A stretch of 64,000 nt of DNA from an uncultured Paracoccaceae bacterium. GTDB lineage: Bacteria > Pseudomonadota > Alphaproteobacteria > Rhodobacterales > Rhodobacteraceae. Below the pieces are notes generated by a model. It did no database searches. It saw only the letters and a program-made list of their open reading frames with translations, and had not been told where the DNA came from. Location of the stretch: assembly GCA_947496535.1 (NCBI GenBank), contig CANMDE010000004.1, positions 62,001 to 126,000 on the forward strand, given 5' to 3'. Within the stretch, counting starts at the first letter, position 1; every line of letters starts with the position of its first letter. A program made the position numbers and the translations under genes. Positions 55,278 to 64,000 of the stretch are shown here, piece after piece.

Positions 55278-56510
55278 ATGAAAATCTTCCCAGTGATCAC
55301 CGCCTTGCTGGTGTCCGCAGTCCTGTATTTGATCGTGTTTGAACGCGATCAACTCCTCGGCTTTGCCAGATCATCCCCGGAGGAAGCAGCGGCGGAAGAT
55401 GTGGCCGAAGAAGAAGTCGATGCTGATGCTCTGCCTAATGGAGTTGGCGTTGTCGCAATCCACTCGGTTGCGCAAACCATCGACAGCGCGGTCGTGATGC
55501 GTGGCCGGACCGAAGCCGCGCGCGAGGTCACGGTAGCAGCAGAAACCACCGGCAGAATGATCTCCGAGCCGTTGCGCAAAGGTGCTTTCGTCAACGAAGG
55601 CGATGTCCTTTGCCGTCTTGACCCCGGCACACGCGAGGCATCGCTGCTGCAAGCGCAAGGCGGCCTTGCCGAGGCTGAGGGCCGCATCCCGGAGGCCGAA
55701 GCCGCCCTTGCCGAAGCAAACGCCCGTGTTCGCGAAGCTGAAATCAACCTGAATGCGGCGCGGCGCCTGTCTGCTGATGGCTATACATCCGAAACACAGC
55801 TCGTTGCTTCGGAAGCATCCTCGGAAGCGGCTCTCGCCGGCGTGCAAAGCGCCAACGCAACCCTTGTTTCTGCAAGGGCTGGTATTCAGGCTGCTCAAGC
55901 TGCTGTCGCCGCAGCCGAACTAGAAATAGCCAACCTGGCGATAACGGCCCCCTTCTCGGGCCTGTTGGAGACGGATACAGCAGAACTGGGCTCGTTGATG
56001 CAGCAAGGTACGTCATGCGCCACAATCATCCAACTCGACCCGATCAAAATGGTCGGCTACGTTCCCGAAACCGATGTGGGTAAAGTCAGCGTAGGTGCTG
56101 CAGCGCAGGCGCGTCTGGTTGATGGGAAAGAGGTCGAAGGGCGCGTGACATTCGTTTCGCGTCGTGCGGATGACACCACACGGACATTCCAGGTTGAAGT
56201 CACCGTACCAAACGAAGGTCTGGTTATCAGCGACGGCGAAACCGCCGAGATTATCGTTGGCTCTGACGGACGTTTGGCGCATCTGATTCCGCAATCAGCC
56301 ATGACGCTCAATGATGATGGTGCGCTAGGTGTCCGGACAATCGACGGGCAATCCACAGCGCAATTTATTCCGATTACGCTGCTACGCGACACGGCAGAGG
56401 GTGCATGGGTAACGGATTTGCCTGACACCGCAGACATTATCGTCGTCGGTCAGGAATTCGTTGTTGATGGCGTTACCGTCAATCCGACATTCAAAGAGGC
56501 AAAAGGATGA
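55278..56510 (+). CDS. RND efflux periplasmic adaptor (HlyD/MFP family)
   Basis: 410 residues. N-terminal helix (~3-20), then an acidic linker, the split lipoyl region (VTVAAETTGRMISEPLRKGAFVNEGDVLCRLDPG and LAITAPFSGLLETDTAELGSLMQQG) and a long Ala/Glu helical hairpin between them (~115-205). The beta-barrel and membrane-proximal domains follow. It bridges the RND pump to an outer-membrane channel, whose gene is not here. The stop overlaps the start of the pump gene by 4 bases (ATGA). Confidence 0.95.
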   Translation: MKIFPVITALLVSAVLYLIVFERDQLLGFARSSPEEAAAEDVAEEEVDADALPNGVGVVAIHSVAQTIDSAVVMRGRTEAAREVTVAAETTGRMISEPLRKGAFVNEGDVLCRLDPGTREASLLQAQGGLAEAEGRIPEAEAALAEANARVREAEINLNAARRLSADGYTSETQLVASEASSEAALAGVQSANATLVSARAGIQAAQAAVAAAELEIANLAITAPFSGLLETDTAELGSLMQQGTSCATIIQLDPIKMVGYVPETDVGKVSVGAAAQARLVDGKEVEGRVTFVSRRADDTTRTFQVEVTVPNEGLVISDGETAEIIVGSDGRLAHLIPQSAMTLNDDGALGVRTIDGQSTAQFIPITLLRDTAEGAWVTDLPDTADIIVVGQEFVVDGVTVNPTFKEAKG

Positions 56511-59500
56511 CTGGATTAGTTGACTGGGCTGCCTCACGGGCACGCATGGTTCTGGCTTTTATCGCCCTGTCTTTGCTGGCAGGCGGTTTCGCCTATGTGA
56601 GCCTTCCCAAAGAAGGTGAGCCCGATATCGAAATTCCCGCCGTATTTGTATCGGTCCCCTTCCCGGGTATTTCGGCTGAAGACAGTGAAAAACTGCTCGT
56701 CAAACCGATGGAGACAGAGCTTTCGGATCTTGATGGTTTGAAAACCATGTCTGGCACCGCCTCCGAAGGTTATGCTGGCGTGGCGCTTGAGTTTGAATTC
56801 GGCTGGGACAAGACTGCTGTGCTGGCCGATATCCGCGACGCCATGAACTCGGCCGAGGCGCAGTTCCCCGACGGGGCCGAGCAATACTCCATTAACGAAA
56901 TCAACTTTTCCGAATTTCCAATCATCATCGTCAACCTGACCGGTCAGGTCCCGGAACGGACGCTGGTTCAAATCGCCAAAGACTTGCAAGACCGCATAGA
57001 AGGTCTTGATGAGGTACTGGAGGCCGGTCTTGCCGGACAGCGCGATGAAATGCTTGAGGTCGTCATCGACCCCCTGAAGTTGGAGGCCTACAACGTCACA
57101 GCGAATGAGCTGATCAATGTCGTATCCAACAACAACCTGCTGATCGCCGCTGGTGAGGTTGAAACGGCACAGGGCGCGTTTGCCGTTAAAATTCCATCGT
57201 CTTTTGACGAACCGCAGGATGTTTACAATCTGCCAGTCAAAACAAATGGCGACCGGGTGATCACGCTGGGCGATCTGGCCACCATTCGCCTGACATTCGA
57301 AGATCGCGAGGGGACCGCCCGCTTTAACGGGGTGAACACCGTCGCCCTGCAGGTGGTCAAACGCAAAGGTTTCAACCTGATCGACACCTCCGCGCTGATC
57401 AACCAAATCGTCGAGGAAGAGCGCGCCAGCTGGTCCCCCGAACTGCAAGAGGCCGTCCAGATAGGGACGTCAAACGATCAGTCCCGCAGCGTTGCATCGA
57501 TGGTCAGCCAGTTGGAAGGGTCCGTACTAACGGCTGTTGCGCTGGTGATGATCGTTGTTTTGGCGACATTGGGTACGCGTCCTGCTCTGCTCGTTGGGTT
57601 TGCCATCCCGACATCATTCCTGTTGTGCTTTGCACTGCTTGCAGTGATGGGCATTTCAATCTCGAACATTGTAATGTTCGGGTTGATCCTTGCCGTGGGG
57701 ATGCTCGTCGATGGAGCCATCGTTGTCGTCGAATACGCTGACAAGCGCATACGTGAAGGGTCAGGGCCCATGCATGCCTATGTCGAGGCTGCACAACGAA
57801 TGTTCTGGCCCATCATCTCGTCAACGGCGACCACGCTTTGCGCGTTCCTCCCCATGCTGTTCTGGCCGGGCGTGCCAGGCGAATTTATGGGCATGCTGCC
57901 AGTCACGTTGATCTTCGTGTTGTCTGCGTCTCTTATCGTTGCGCTGATCTATCTGCCGGTAATGGGCGGTGTGACAGGCCGGATGAGCCGCTTTTTTGGC
58001 AACACATCCGACGCCATGCGCAGCCGTCTTCCGTGGCTCGTTTGCGTGGCGCTGGTGCCCGTGGCGATCATGATCGTGTTCACCGGGGCCATGCTGACAT
58101 TGAACCCAAGCTACTTATCCGGCGAAGCAGTGCAAACCGATGGCTTTGTTGCGTCACTTCCGGGTATTTTAATGTTCCTCGCTGGCGCGGTATTCATGTC
58201 TATCACGATGGGCGCGGCAAGAATTGAACGCGAGCAGAAGAACATCAAAGCTGGCTACCGCCGTTCTGCCTTTGGCCGCTTGATGCAGTTCATCGCTGGC
58301 AACCCAGTCATGCCGCTTGTATCGGTTGGGGCCGTCGCTTTCGCAGTTGTATCGATCTTTAGCTACTACGGCGCCAACAATAACGGCGTGGAATTCTTCG
58401 TAGAATCCGAACCCGAACAGGCCATTGTCTACGTCCGGGCGCGCGGGAATATGTCGTTGGCGGAAAAGGATGAACTGGTACAGCAGGTTGAAGAGATCGT
58501 CCTCGCCCACCCCGGCGTAGAAACCGCGTTTTCGTTCGCGGGTAACGGTGGTCTGAACACCGACGCCAGCGGCGCAAGCACCCCACGCGATACGATCGGT
58601 CAGGTGCAACTGGAAACCATTCCATGGGAAGAACGCGCCGGAATTGCCGAACTTGACGGCGATGTTGTATTGGATGAACTTCAGGAACAGTTAAACAAAC
58701 TTCCCGGTATTGAGACGGAAATCCTTGCCCAGACCGGAGGTCCTGCGGACGGTAAGCCGGTACATCTGCGGATCTCGGGCGAAAATTGGGATGATATACG
58801 CGAAGCGACGGCAACCGCACGCGCCAAGTTTGACGGTACCAGCGGGCTGATCACTATTGAAGACAGCCTCCCCTTGCCCGGTATCGACTGGCAGATCGAT
58901 GTCGATGTCGAAAAGGCTGGCCGGTACGGGGCCGATGTGGCGACTGTGGGGGCCATGGTGCAATTGGTCACGCGCGGCATCCTTCTTGACACAATGCGCG
59001 TCGATACATCGGACGAGGAAATCGACATCCGGGTGCGCCTGCCAGAGCAAGACAGGGTTCTATCCACGCTGGACACGCTGCGGGTCCGCACCGATAGCGG
59101 TCTGGTTCCGCTGTCGAATTTCATTAGCAGAACACCGGTTCAAAAACTGGCGCAGATCGACCGTGTAGATCAAAAACGGTACTTCGACGTGAAGGCCGAT
59201 GTGGCCACAAATCTTTTCAGCCTGAAAGATGACGGGGAAGAGGTCGGCATCCTGCGCGAAGCGGAAAGCGGTGCGATCACCATTGGTGACACCTCGTATA
59301 GTGTTTTCCAGGTCGCCGAGGGCAAAGACCGGGCTGACGTACTTGCCTTTGACGGGCAAAACAATGCGAGCCTGACACCGATCAACGCGAACGAACGGAT
59401 TGCAGCACTGACAGAATGGCTGGACACCAATCCGCTTCCCGCATCAGTCAATTGGGAATGGACCGGCGATCAGGAAGAACAAGAAGAATCAGGGGCATTC

Positions 59501-60202
59501 CTGATGCAGGCTTTTGCCGGTGCGCTGGGCCTGATGTTCATCATTCTGCTGGCGCAGTTCAACAGCTTCTACAACTCCTTTCTGGTGCTGATGGCCGTGG
59601 TCATGTCCACGGCTGGATCACTGGTGGGTATGCTGGTCATGGATCAGCCATTCTCAATCATCATGACCGGAACAGGGATCGTCGCACTTGCGGGGATTGT
59701 GGTGAACAACAATATCATCCTGATCGACACGTATCAGGAATACAGCCGTTATATGCCGCGGACAGAGGCGATCATCCGCACCGCCGAAGCCCGGATCAGA
59801 CCGGTGTTGCTGACCACCATCACGACGATGGCCGGTCTTGCCCCAATGATGTTCGGCCTCAGCCTTGATTTCATGAATGGCGGCTATTCCATCGATAGCC
59901 CGACCGCCCTGTGGTGGAAACAGCTGGCCACCGCCGTCGTCTTCGGCCTTGGCATTGCCACCGTCCTGACGCTCGTCTTCACACCATCCATGCTGGCGCT
60001 GCGGGTCTGGTTTGTGACCTATGTCCAATGGTTTGCTCAGCTACTGGCGAAACTGTCGATGGGTCGCAGCAGCCGGGCCGCACGCGACTGGGCGCTGGCG
60101 CGTCAGGCACGACGGGTCAAAGCACCAGAATTTATCTGGACGGATGATGCGGATACTGATGAAAAGCCGCTCAACCTTGGCAAGCCGATGGCGGCCGAGT
60201 AA
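56507..60202 (+). CDS. RND-family efflux pump, with extra membrane helices
   Basis: 1231 residues, against ~1040-1050 for AcrB. Typical RND plan: helix 1 (~12-32), porter domain, helices 2-6 with the relay motif GMLVDGAIVVVEYADKR (Asp402 followed by Gly, where AcrB has Asp-Asp), second porter domain, helices 7-12. Between helix 6 and the second half are two extra hydrophobic helices (~508-530 and ~551-570), which explains much of the excess length. The C-terminal tail (~1185-1231) is charged. Substrate unknown; works with the adaptor encoded just upstream. Confidence 0.93.
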   Translation: MTGLVDWAASRARMVLAFIALSLLAGGFAYVSLPKEGEPDIEIPAVFVSVPFPGISAEDSEKLLVKPMETELSDLDGLKTMSGTASEGYAGVALEFEFGWDKTAVLADIRDAMNSAEAQFPDGAEQYSINEINFSEFPIIIVNLTGQVPERTLVQIAKDLQDRIEGLDEVLEAGLAGQRDEMLEVVIDPLKLEAYNVTANELINVVSNNNLLIAAGEVETAQGAFAVKIPSSFDEPQDVYNLPVKTNGDRVITLGDLATIRLTFEDREGTARFNGVNTVALQVVKRKGFNLIDTSALINQIVEEERASWSPELQEAVQIGTSNDQSRSVASMVSQLEGSVLTAVALVMIVVLATLGTRPALLVGFAIPTSFLLCFALLAVMGISISNIVMFGLILAVGMLVDGAIVVVEYADKRIREGSGPMHAYVEAAQRMFWPIISSTATTLCAFLPMLFWPGVPGEFMGMLPVTLIFVLSASLIVALIYLPVMGGVTGRMSRFFGNTSDAMRSRLPWLVCVALVPVAIMIVFTGAMLTLNPSYLSGEAVQTDGFVASLPGILMFLAGAVFMSITMGAARIEREQKNIKAGYRRSAFGRLMQFIAGNPVMPLVSVGAVAFAVVSIFSYYGANNNGVEFFVESEPEQAIVYVRARGNMSLAEKDELVQQVEEIVLAHPGVETAFSFAGNGGLNTDASGASTPRDTIGQVQLETIPWEERAGIAELDGDVVLDELQEQLNKLPGIETEILAQTGGPADGKPVHLRISGENWDDIREATATARAKFDGTSGLITIEDSLPLPGIDWQIDVDVEKAGRYGADVATVGAMVQLVTRGILLDTMRVDTSDEEIDIRVRLPEQDRVLSTLDTLRVRTDSGLVPLSNFISRTPVQKLAQIDRVDQKRYFDVKADVATNLFSLKDDGEEVGILREAESGAITIGDTSYSVFQVAEGKDRADVLAFDGQNNASLTPINANERIAALTEWLDTNPLPASVNWEWTGDQEEQEESGAFLMQAFAGALGLMFIILLAQFNSFYNSFLVLMAVVMSTAGSLVGMLVMDQPFSIIMTGTGIVALAGIVVNNNIILIDTYQEYSRYMPRTEAIIRTAEARIRPVLLTTITTMAGLAPMMFGLSLDFMNGGYSIDSPTALWWKQLATAVVFGLGIATVLTLVFTPSMLALRVWFVTYVQWFAQLLAKLSMGRSSRAARDWALARQARRVKAPEFIWTDDADTDEKPLNLGKPMAAE

Positions 60203-60210
60203 CCAACAAA

Positions 60211-60237
60211 CCTCACGGCTTCTTTAGAGCCGTGAGG
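60211..60237. terminator. Hairpin between the RND pump and MFS genes
   Basis: Perfect 10-bp stem CCTCACGGCT/AGCCGTGAGG with a 7-base loop, between converging genes. No T run follows, so it is a weak or Rho-assisted terminator. Confidence 0.6.
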
Positions 60238-60246
60238 TGCCATACC

Positions 60247-61446
60247 TTACACAGCTGCAGAGCTGACTGAACGGCTCATCACGGCCAGTGTCCGCCAAGC
60301 CAGCACCAACGCACACAACGCGCAGAGCGCAATGGCACCAATCATCGGCACCGCCGTTCCATCGAAAAAGGTTCCGGTCAGAACGACCATCGCGCCGCCT
60401 GTCACCATCTGCAAAGTCCCACCAAGCGACGATGCCAAACCGGCGATGTCACCATGCGGGTCCAGCGCCATGACCATTGTGGTTGGAATGATCAAACCCA
60501 GACAGGCATTGGCCAAAAACAGGCCCGTCACGATCACAGGTAAGCTGGCATAACCAGCAAGTCCGATCGCCAGCAAACCGACGGTAAACCCGACAAATCC
60601 GATCACCGCCCATCTAATTACGAGAACCACGCCCAGCCGTTCCGACAGTGGCCCTGCAGCCTGCGAAGCCGCAAAGAAACCGATGGCATTGATGGCAAAG
60701 GCGATACTAAAGCCCGTGGGGCTCAGCCCGAACTCGCCGGTGTAAACGAAAGACGCGCTCGCGATGAACACCATGAAGCTGGCAAAGCTGAAGCCGCCAA
60801 TCAGGGTCAGCCCCATAAAGATGGGATCACGCACCAGCACTTTTATACCACGCCAAAGGTTATGCAGGTTCACTCGCACCCGCGCGCCCGGCCCGAGCGT
60901 TTCCGGCAAAGCGGTGGCGGTCAAAACCAAGCTCAACGCACCACCGATGCAAAGCACCCAGAAAATCAACCGCCAGTCGCCAATGCTAATCAAACCGGCG
61001 CCTGCCAGAGGGGCGAGCATGGGCGAGATGGAAATCACCAGCATCACCAAGGCCATCAACTTAGTCGCCTGCGGCCCCGTATGCAGATCACGGATGACGG
61101 CACGCGGCACAACCATCAACACGGCACCGCCCGCGCCCTGCAACGTGCGAAACGCGATCAACCAACCAATGGATGGGGACAATGCGCAGCCAATCGAGGC
61201 CAGCAGAAAAAGCGAAACCCCGACATATAGCGGTAGTTTACGCCCAACCTGATCGGCCCAAGGACCATAGACCATCTGAGCCAGCCCAAACGCCACGAAA
61301 TACCCGATCAACGTCATCTGCACAGCCGCCACATCGGCATCCAGCCCCGCGGCGATATCTGGCATCGCGGGCAGATACATATCAATGGCGAAAGGGCCAA
61401 CAGCCGACAATAGCCCCAGGATCAGGGCAGCACGAAACATAGACAT
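60247..61446 (-). CDS. Bcr/CflA-type MFS drug exporter
   Basis: 399 residues, 12 hydrophobic helices. Motif A-like GPWADQVGRKLPLYVG between helices 2 and 3, ‘GAGGAVLMVVPRAVIRDL’ in helix 4 (motif C-like region), and DMYLPAMPDIAAGL near the start, all as in Bcr/CflA/CmlA proteins. Such transporters export antibiotics, sulfonamides or dipeptides using the proton gradient. Monocistronic, converging with the RND pump. Upstream an inverted repeat at 61498-61516 may bind a regulator. Confidence 0.92.
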   Translation of the reverse strand: MSMFRAALILGLLSAVGPFAIDMYLPAMPDIAAGLDADVAAVQMTLIGYFVAFGLAQMVYGPWADQVGRKLPLYVGVSLFLLASIGCALSPSIGWLIAFRTLQGAGGAVLMVVPRAVIRDLHTGPQATKLMALVMLVISISPMLAPLAGAGLISIGDWRLIFWVLCIGGALSLVLTATALPETLGPGARVRVNLHNLWRGIKVLVRDPIFMGLTLIGGFSFASFMVFIASASFVYTGEFGLSPTGFSIAFAINAIGFFAASQAAGPLSERLGVVLVIRWAVIGFVGFTVGLLAIGLAGYASLPVIVTGLFLANACLGLIIPTTMVMALDPHGDIAGLASSLGGTLQMVTGGAMVVLTGTFFDGTAVPMIGAIALCALCALVLAWRTLAVMSRSVSSAAV

Positions 61447-61497
61447 AGGGAGGCGCTCCGAATTTGGATACCCTTCGACCCTAAGTCAGGTGGTATG

Positions 61498-61516
61498 GTT
61501 TGGCAATTGGCCAAAC
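61498..61516. promoter_or_regulatory. Inverted repeat upstream of the MFS gene
   Basis: Perfect 7-5-7 repeat GTTTGGC-AATTG-GCCAAAC, about 50 bases upstream of the MFS start and 37 bases past the ABC transporter stop. Fits an operator for a dimeric regulator (for example LysR or TetR type) but no regulator gene is adjacent. Confidence 0.4.
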
Positions 61517-61552
61517 TCGACTTTCACGCCGAAAAAGAGAGCGCGAGCAGCT

Positions 61553-63373
61553 TTATGCGTACTCTTCCTCTGACTGTCGGTTCCACAACTGGGCATAACG
61601 CCCGCTATGCGCCAACAATTGTTCATGGCGGCCTTCTTCAACGATCACACCGTCCTCCAACACCACGATATGATCGGCATCAGCGATGGTTGATAACCGG
61701 TGCGCGATCGTGATCACTGTGCGCCCCTTGCCCATGGCTTTCAGCTCGGCCTGAATGTCCCTCTCAGTATCGGTATCAAGCGCACTGGTCGCCTCATCCA
61801 GCAAAAGGATTGGCGGGTTCTTCAGCAAGGTTCGGGCAATCCCCACCCGCTGCTTTTCCCCACCAGAGAGTTTCAATCCACGCTCGCCCACAGCGGTCTG
61901 ATAACCGTCGGGCAGGCTTGTCACAAAATCGTGGATTTTGGCAGCCCGGGCGGCGGCGATGATCTCATCTTCCGATGCGTCCGGACGGCCGTAGGCAATG
62001 TTGTAGTGGATCGTGTCGTTGAACAGCACCGTATCCTGCGGCACCACACCGATTTGCGCATGCAGACTGTCTTGCGTCACATCACGCACATCCTGCCCGT
62101 CAATCAACAAGGCACCATCAGCGACATCATAGAACCGGAACAAAAGCCGCCCGATAGTGGACTTCCCGGACCCCGAAGAACCCACAATGGCCACGGTCTG
62201 TCCCGGCGCCACCGCGAGGGTAACACCTTTGAGGATCGGGCGCGCCGGATCGTAACCGAAAAACACGTCGCGCAGCTCCACCTGCCCGCCATTGACCGCC
62301 AAAGACGGGGCATCGGGCTTGTCCTTCACCTCTGCCGGCTGGCCCAGCAGATCGAACATATCGCCCATATCAATCAGGGCCTGCCGGATTTCACGGTAAA
62401 CCGTGCCCAGAAAGTTCAGCGGCATGGTGATCTGGATCATGTAGGCATTGACCATCACGAAGTCACCGACAGTGAGATCACCCCGGCTGACACCAAGTGC
62501 CGCCATCACCATCACGGCAACCAATCCGCTTGTAATCAGAAGCGACTGACCAAAATTCAGAAAACCGAGCGAATAATTGGTACGGATCGCGGCATTCTCA
62601 TACTGGGCCATTGCACGATCGTAGCGAGCGGCTTCCCACGCCTCGGCCCCGAAATACTTCACGGTTTCGAAATTCAGCAGGCTATCGATAGCCTTCTGGT
62701 TCGCATCCGTGTCCTGATCGTTCATCTCTTTGCGGATTTTGACCCGCCATTCGGTGACCTTGAACGTGAACCAGACATAAAGCGCAATCGTCACAACAAC
62801 GACCGTCAAGTACCAGACATCAAATAGAAAAAACAGAATGACCGCGATCATCAAAAGTTCAAGAACCAGCGGCCCAATGGAAAACAACAGAAACCGCAGC
62901 AGGAAATCAACACCCTTCACACCGCGTTCGATCACACGGGACAGACCGCCAGTTTTGCGGTTGATGTGATAACGCAAGGACAAGCGGTGGATATGGGTAA
63001 ACGTCTCACCCGCAAGCTGTCGCAGCGCCCGCTGCCCAACCCGCGTGAACACAACATCGCGCAATTGCTGAAAACCAACCGTCATCAGCCGGGAAAACCC
63101 ATAGGCCAAGGTCAGCCCAACAGCGCCAAACCCCAAAAACGTCGCTGCATCCGCCGTTTCCGGGGCCAGCGTATCCACCGCCTGCTTGTACAGCATCGGC
63201 GTCAGCACAGCGATCACCTTCGCCAGCAAAAGCACGGCTATAGCAATCACAACCCGGCGCTTGACCCAGGCCTGCCCTTCTGGCCACAGATAAGGAACGA
63301 CCCTCCGGATCACAGACCAGCCCTGCACCTGCGCATCGTTGAAATTGGCATCAGTTTTGGACAGTCGGCGCAT
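61553..63373 (-). CDS. Atm1/HMT1-type ABC exporter (fused permease-ATPase)
   Basis: 606 residues from ATG 63373 (GGAGA upstream). N-terminal region of six helices (~45-320) and a C-terminal ATPase: Walker A GSSGSGKST, Q-loop GVVPQDTVLFNDTI, signature LSGGEKQRVGIA, Walker B ILLLDEATSALD, and switch His in TIAHRLSTI. The helix region has YHINRKTGGLSRVIERGVKGVDFLLRF and NFGQSLLI, typical of the Atm1/HMT1 heavy-metal/glutathione-conjugate exporters. Likely moves glutathione-linked metal or sulfur species out of the cell; the substrate is inferred from the family. Confidence 0.93.
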   Translation of the reverse strand: MRRLSKTDANFNDAQVQGWSVIRRVVPYLWPEGQAWVKRRVVIAIAVLLLAKVIAVLTPMLYKQAVDTLAPETADAATFLGFGAVGLTLAYGFSRLMTVGFQQLRDVVFTRVGQRALRQLAGETFTHIHRLSLRYHINRKTGGLSRVIERGVKGVDFLLRFLLFSIGPLVLELLMIAVILFFLFDVWYLTVVVVTIALYVWFTFKVTEWRVKIRKEMNDQDTDANQKAIDSLLNFETVKYFGAEAWEAARYDRAMAQYENAAIRTNYSLGFLNFGQSLLITSGLVAVMVMAALGVSRGDLTVGDFVMVNAYMIQITMPLNFLGTVYREIRQALIDMGDMFDLLGQPAEVKDKPDAPSLAVNGGQVELRDVFFGYDPARPILKGVTLAVAPGQTVAIVGSSGSGKSTIGRLLFRFYDVADGALLIDGQDVRDVTQDSLHAQIGVVPQDTVLFNDTIHYNIAYGRPDASEDEIIAAARAAKIHDFVTSLPDGYQTAVGERGLKLSGGEKQRVGIARTLLKNPPILLLDEATSALDTDTERDIQAELKAMGKGRTVITIAHRLSTIADADHIVVLEDGVIVEEGRHEQLLAHSGRYAQLWNRQSEEEYA

Positions 63374-63547
63374 ACAGGTCTCCAAGATCAACGGCCACAA
63401 TAACTAGGCCGTCAGTCGAGGATTGACCAGTGCGAGAACGTCTATGATGCGGTCAACTTACCCATTGCATCCCACAGTTCGATGAAAGCCGAAGCATTCT
63501 GGCATCATTGATGCTATGCTCTGACCAAACAAAACCCGAGGTACGTA

Positions 63548-64000
63548 ATGCTCTTGAATTATCTCTACTCCAACTTTCTCGAGGAAGCATCATTTGCACC
63601 ATCTTGCGGAGTGTCGGTGCAAACACTGACCGCGATGATCAACGCCCGTGTTTTTCCGACCGCTTCCTACGTTTATCACAGCAGCGGGCGCTCGGTGTCC
63701 TTCGTCAGCGATTTTGATGACGATGGCACATACCGTTTTCATCTCAAAGGCCAACAAAAGTGGTTCGAAACGATCCAACGGTTCGGGCTGGATACAGAAG
63801 ATCGCGCCCATTCCCACTTTTTCCAAAGATATGATGCAGCCGAACAAACCTTCCTGTCGGGTGGTCTAGGACAGCAACTCGCCTCCTTCGCGCCCGACAT
63901 CCCGAAAAAATTTGACGGCGAACATGCGATTGCGACATGGAACCACTTTCTGGGTGGCGTCTACGGCGTGTGTACCAGAGACGGCCAGCCCGAAACCGTT
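63548..64000 (+). CDS. Partial gene, hypothetical (DUF6058-like?)
   Basis: 151 codons from ATG 63548 (GAGG site 6 bases upstream), open to the right edge. MLLNYLYSNFLEEASFAPSCGVSVQTLTAMINARVFPTASYVYHSSGRSVSFVSDF, then YRFHLKGQQKWFETIQRFG and a C-terminal segment NHFLGGVYGVCTRDGQPE. The N-terminus looks like a short helical reading head (VSVQTLTAMI, a DNA-binding-like ‘V..Q.L..LI’ pattern). The overall pattern recalls the DUF6058 family, from memory and unconfirmed. No membrane segment. Confidence 0.7.
   Translation, partial: MLLNYLYSNFLEEASFAPSCGVSVQTLTAMINARVFPTASYVYHSSGRSVSFVSDFDDDGTYRFHLKGQQKWFETIQRFGLDTEDRAHSHFFQRYDAAEQTFLSGGLGQQLASFAPDIPKKFDGEHAIATWNHFLGGVYGVCTRDGQPETV

Overview
The window reads as a chromosomal segment of a marine alphaproteobacterium of the family Rhodobacteraceae (Roseobacter group). 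Four things point there: a gene transfer agent (GTA) head-gene cluster in the order known from Rhodobacter capsulatus; the fabD-fabG-acpP-fabF-mltG order; acnA beside the cytochrome c maturation genes; and a GC-rich short repeat of the kind I associate with Rhodobacteraceae genomes. No integrase, transposase, CRISPR array or plasmid gene was seen. Most of the window is housekeeping, with a few accessory patches.

Region by region. 1-4.6 kb (minus): GTA head module g1 (small terminase), g2 (large terminase), g3 (portal), g3.5, g4 (prohead protease) and g5 (major capsid, cut by the left edge). 4.8-9.6 kb (minus): type II fatty acid synthesis plus MltG. 9.8-12.3 kb: a cytochrome b561-YceI fusion converging on a free-standing YceI, then a small membrane protein. 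12.5-13.9 kb: rpsF-rpsR-rplI with a candidate S6:S18 leader. 14-18.7 kb: a TbpB-like barrel lipoprotein, a periplasmic nucleotidase, an AhpD-fold protein and a small secreted protein. 18.8-25 kb: trigger factor, tRNA-Leu, a Hint-domain protein, NnrDE, and glnB-glnA. 25-30.3 kb: a lipoprotein, an EEP-family hydrolase, a hydrolase-OsmC fusion, BioY, a DUF6314 protein and PurB.

30.4-36.4 kb is the most accessory-looking part. It holds a quorum-sensing locus (LuxI, LuxR and a divergent LuxR-like protein with no DNA-binding domain), an orphan FliG-like gene, a three-gene cobalt-type nitrile hydratase/thiocyanate hydrolase family cluster, an LpxL-like acyltransferase and a DUF1223 protein. 36.6-46.3 kb: aconitase, two small hypotheticals, then a long minus-strand run yajC-secD-secF-Mth938-like-ccmABCDG, linking protein export with cytochrome c biogenesis. 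46.5-55 kb: a large AhpD-like protein, SerS, a DUF2235 hydrolase, a TspO-related membrane protein, and the envelope/ribosome cluster yfgM-bamB-der. 55.3-64 kb: an RND efflux pair, a Bcr/CflA-type MFS exporter, an Atm1-like ABC exporter, and a partial gene at the right edge.

The observations most worth pursuing are: (i) the HTH-less LuxR paralogue beside LuxI/LuxR, a candidate built-in quorum-sensing modulator; (ii) the split-beta, three-gene cobalt-type nitrile hydratase family operon; (iii) two unrelated palindromic repeats apparently inserted in frame inside ccmA and nnrE, each adding a peptide to an essential or conserved enzyme; (iv) the cytochrome b561-YceI fusion facing a second YceI gene. 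All functions are read from sequence only; no database search was run.
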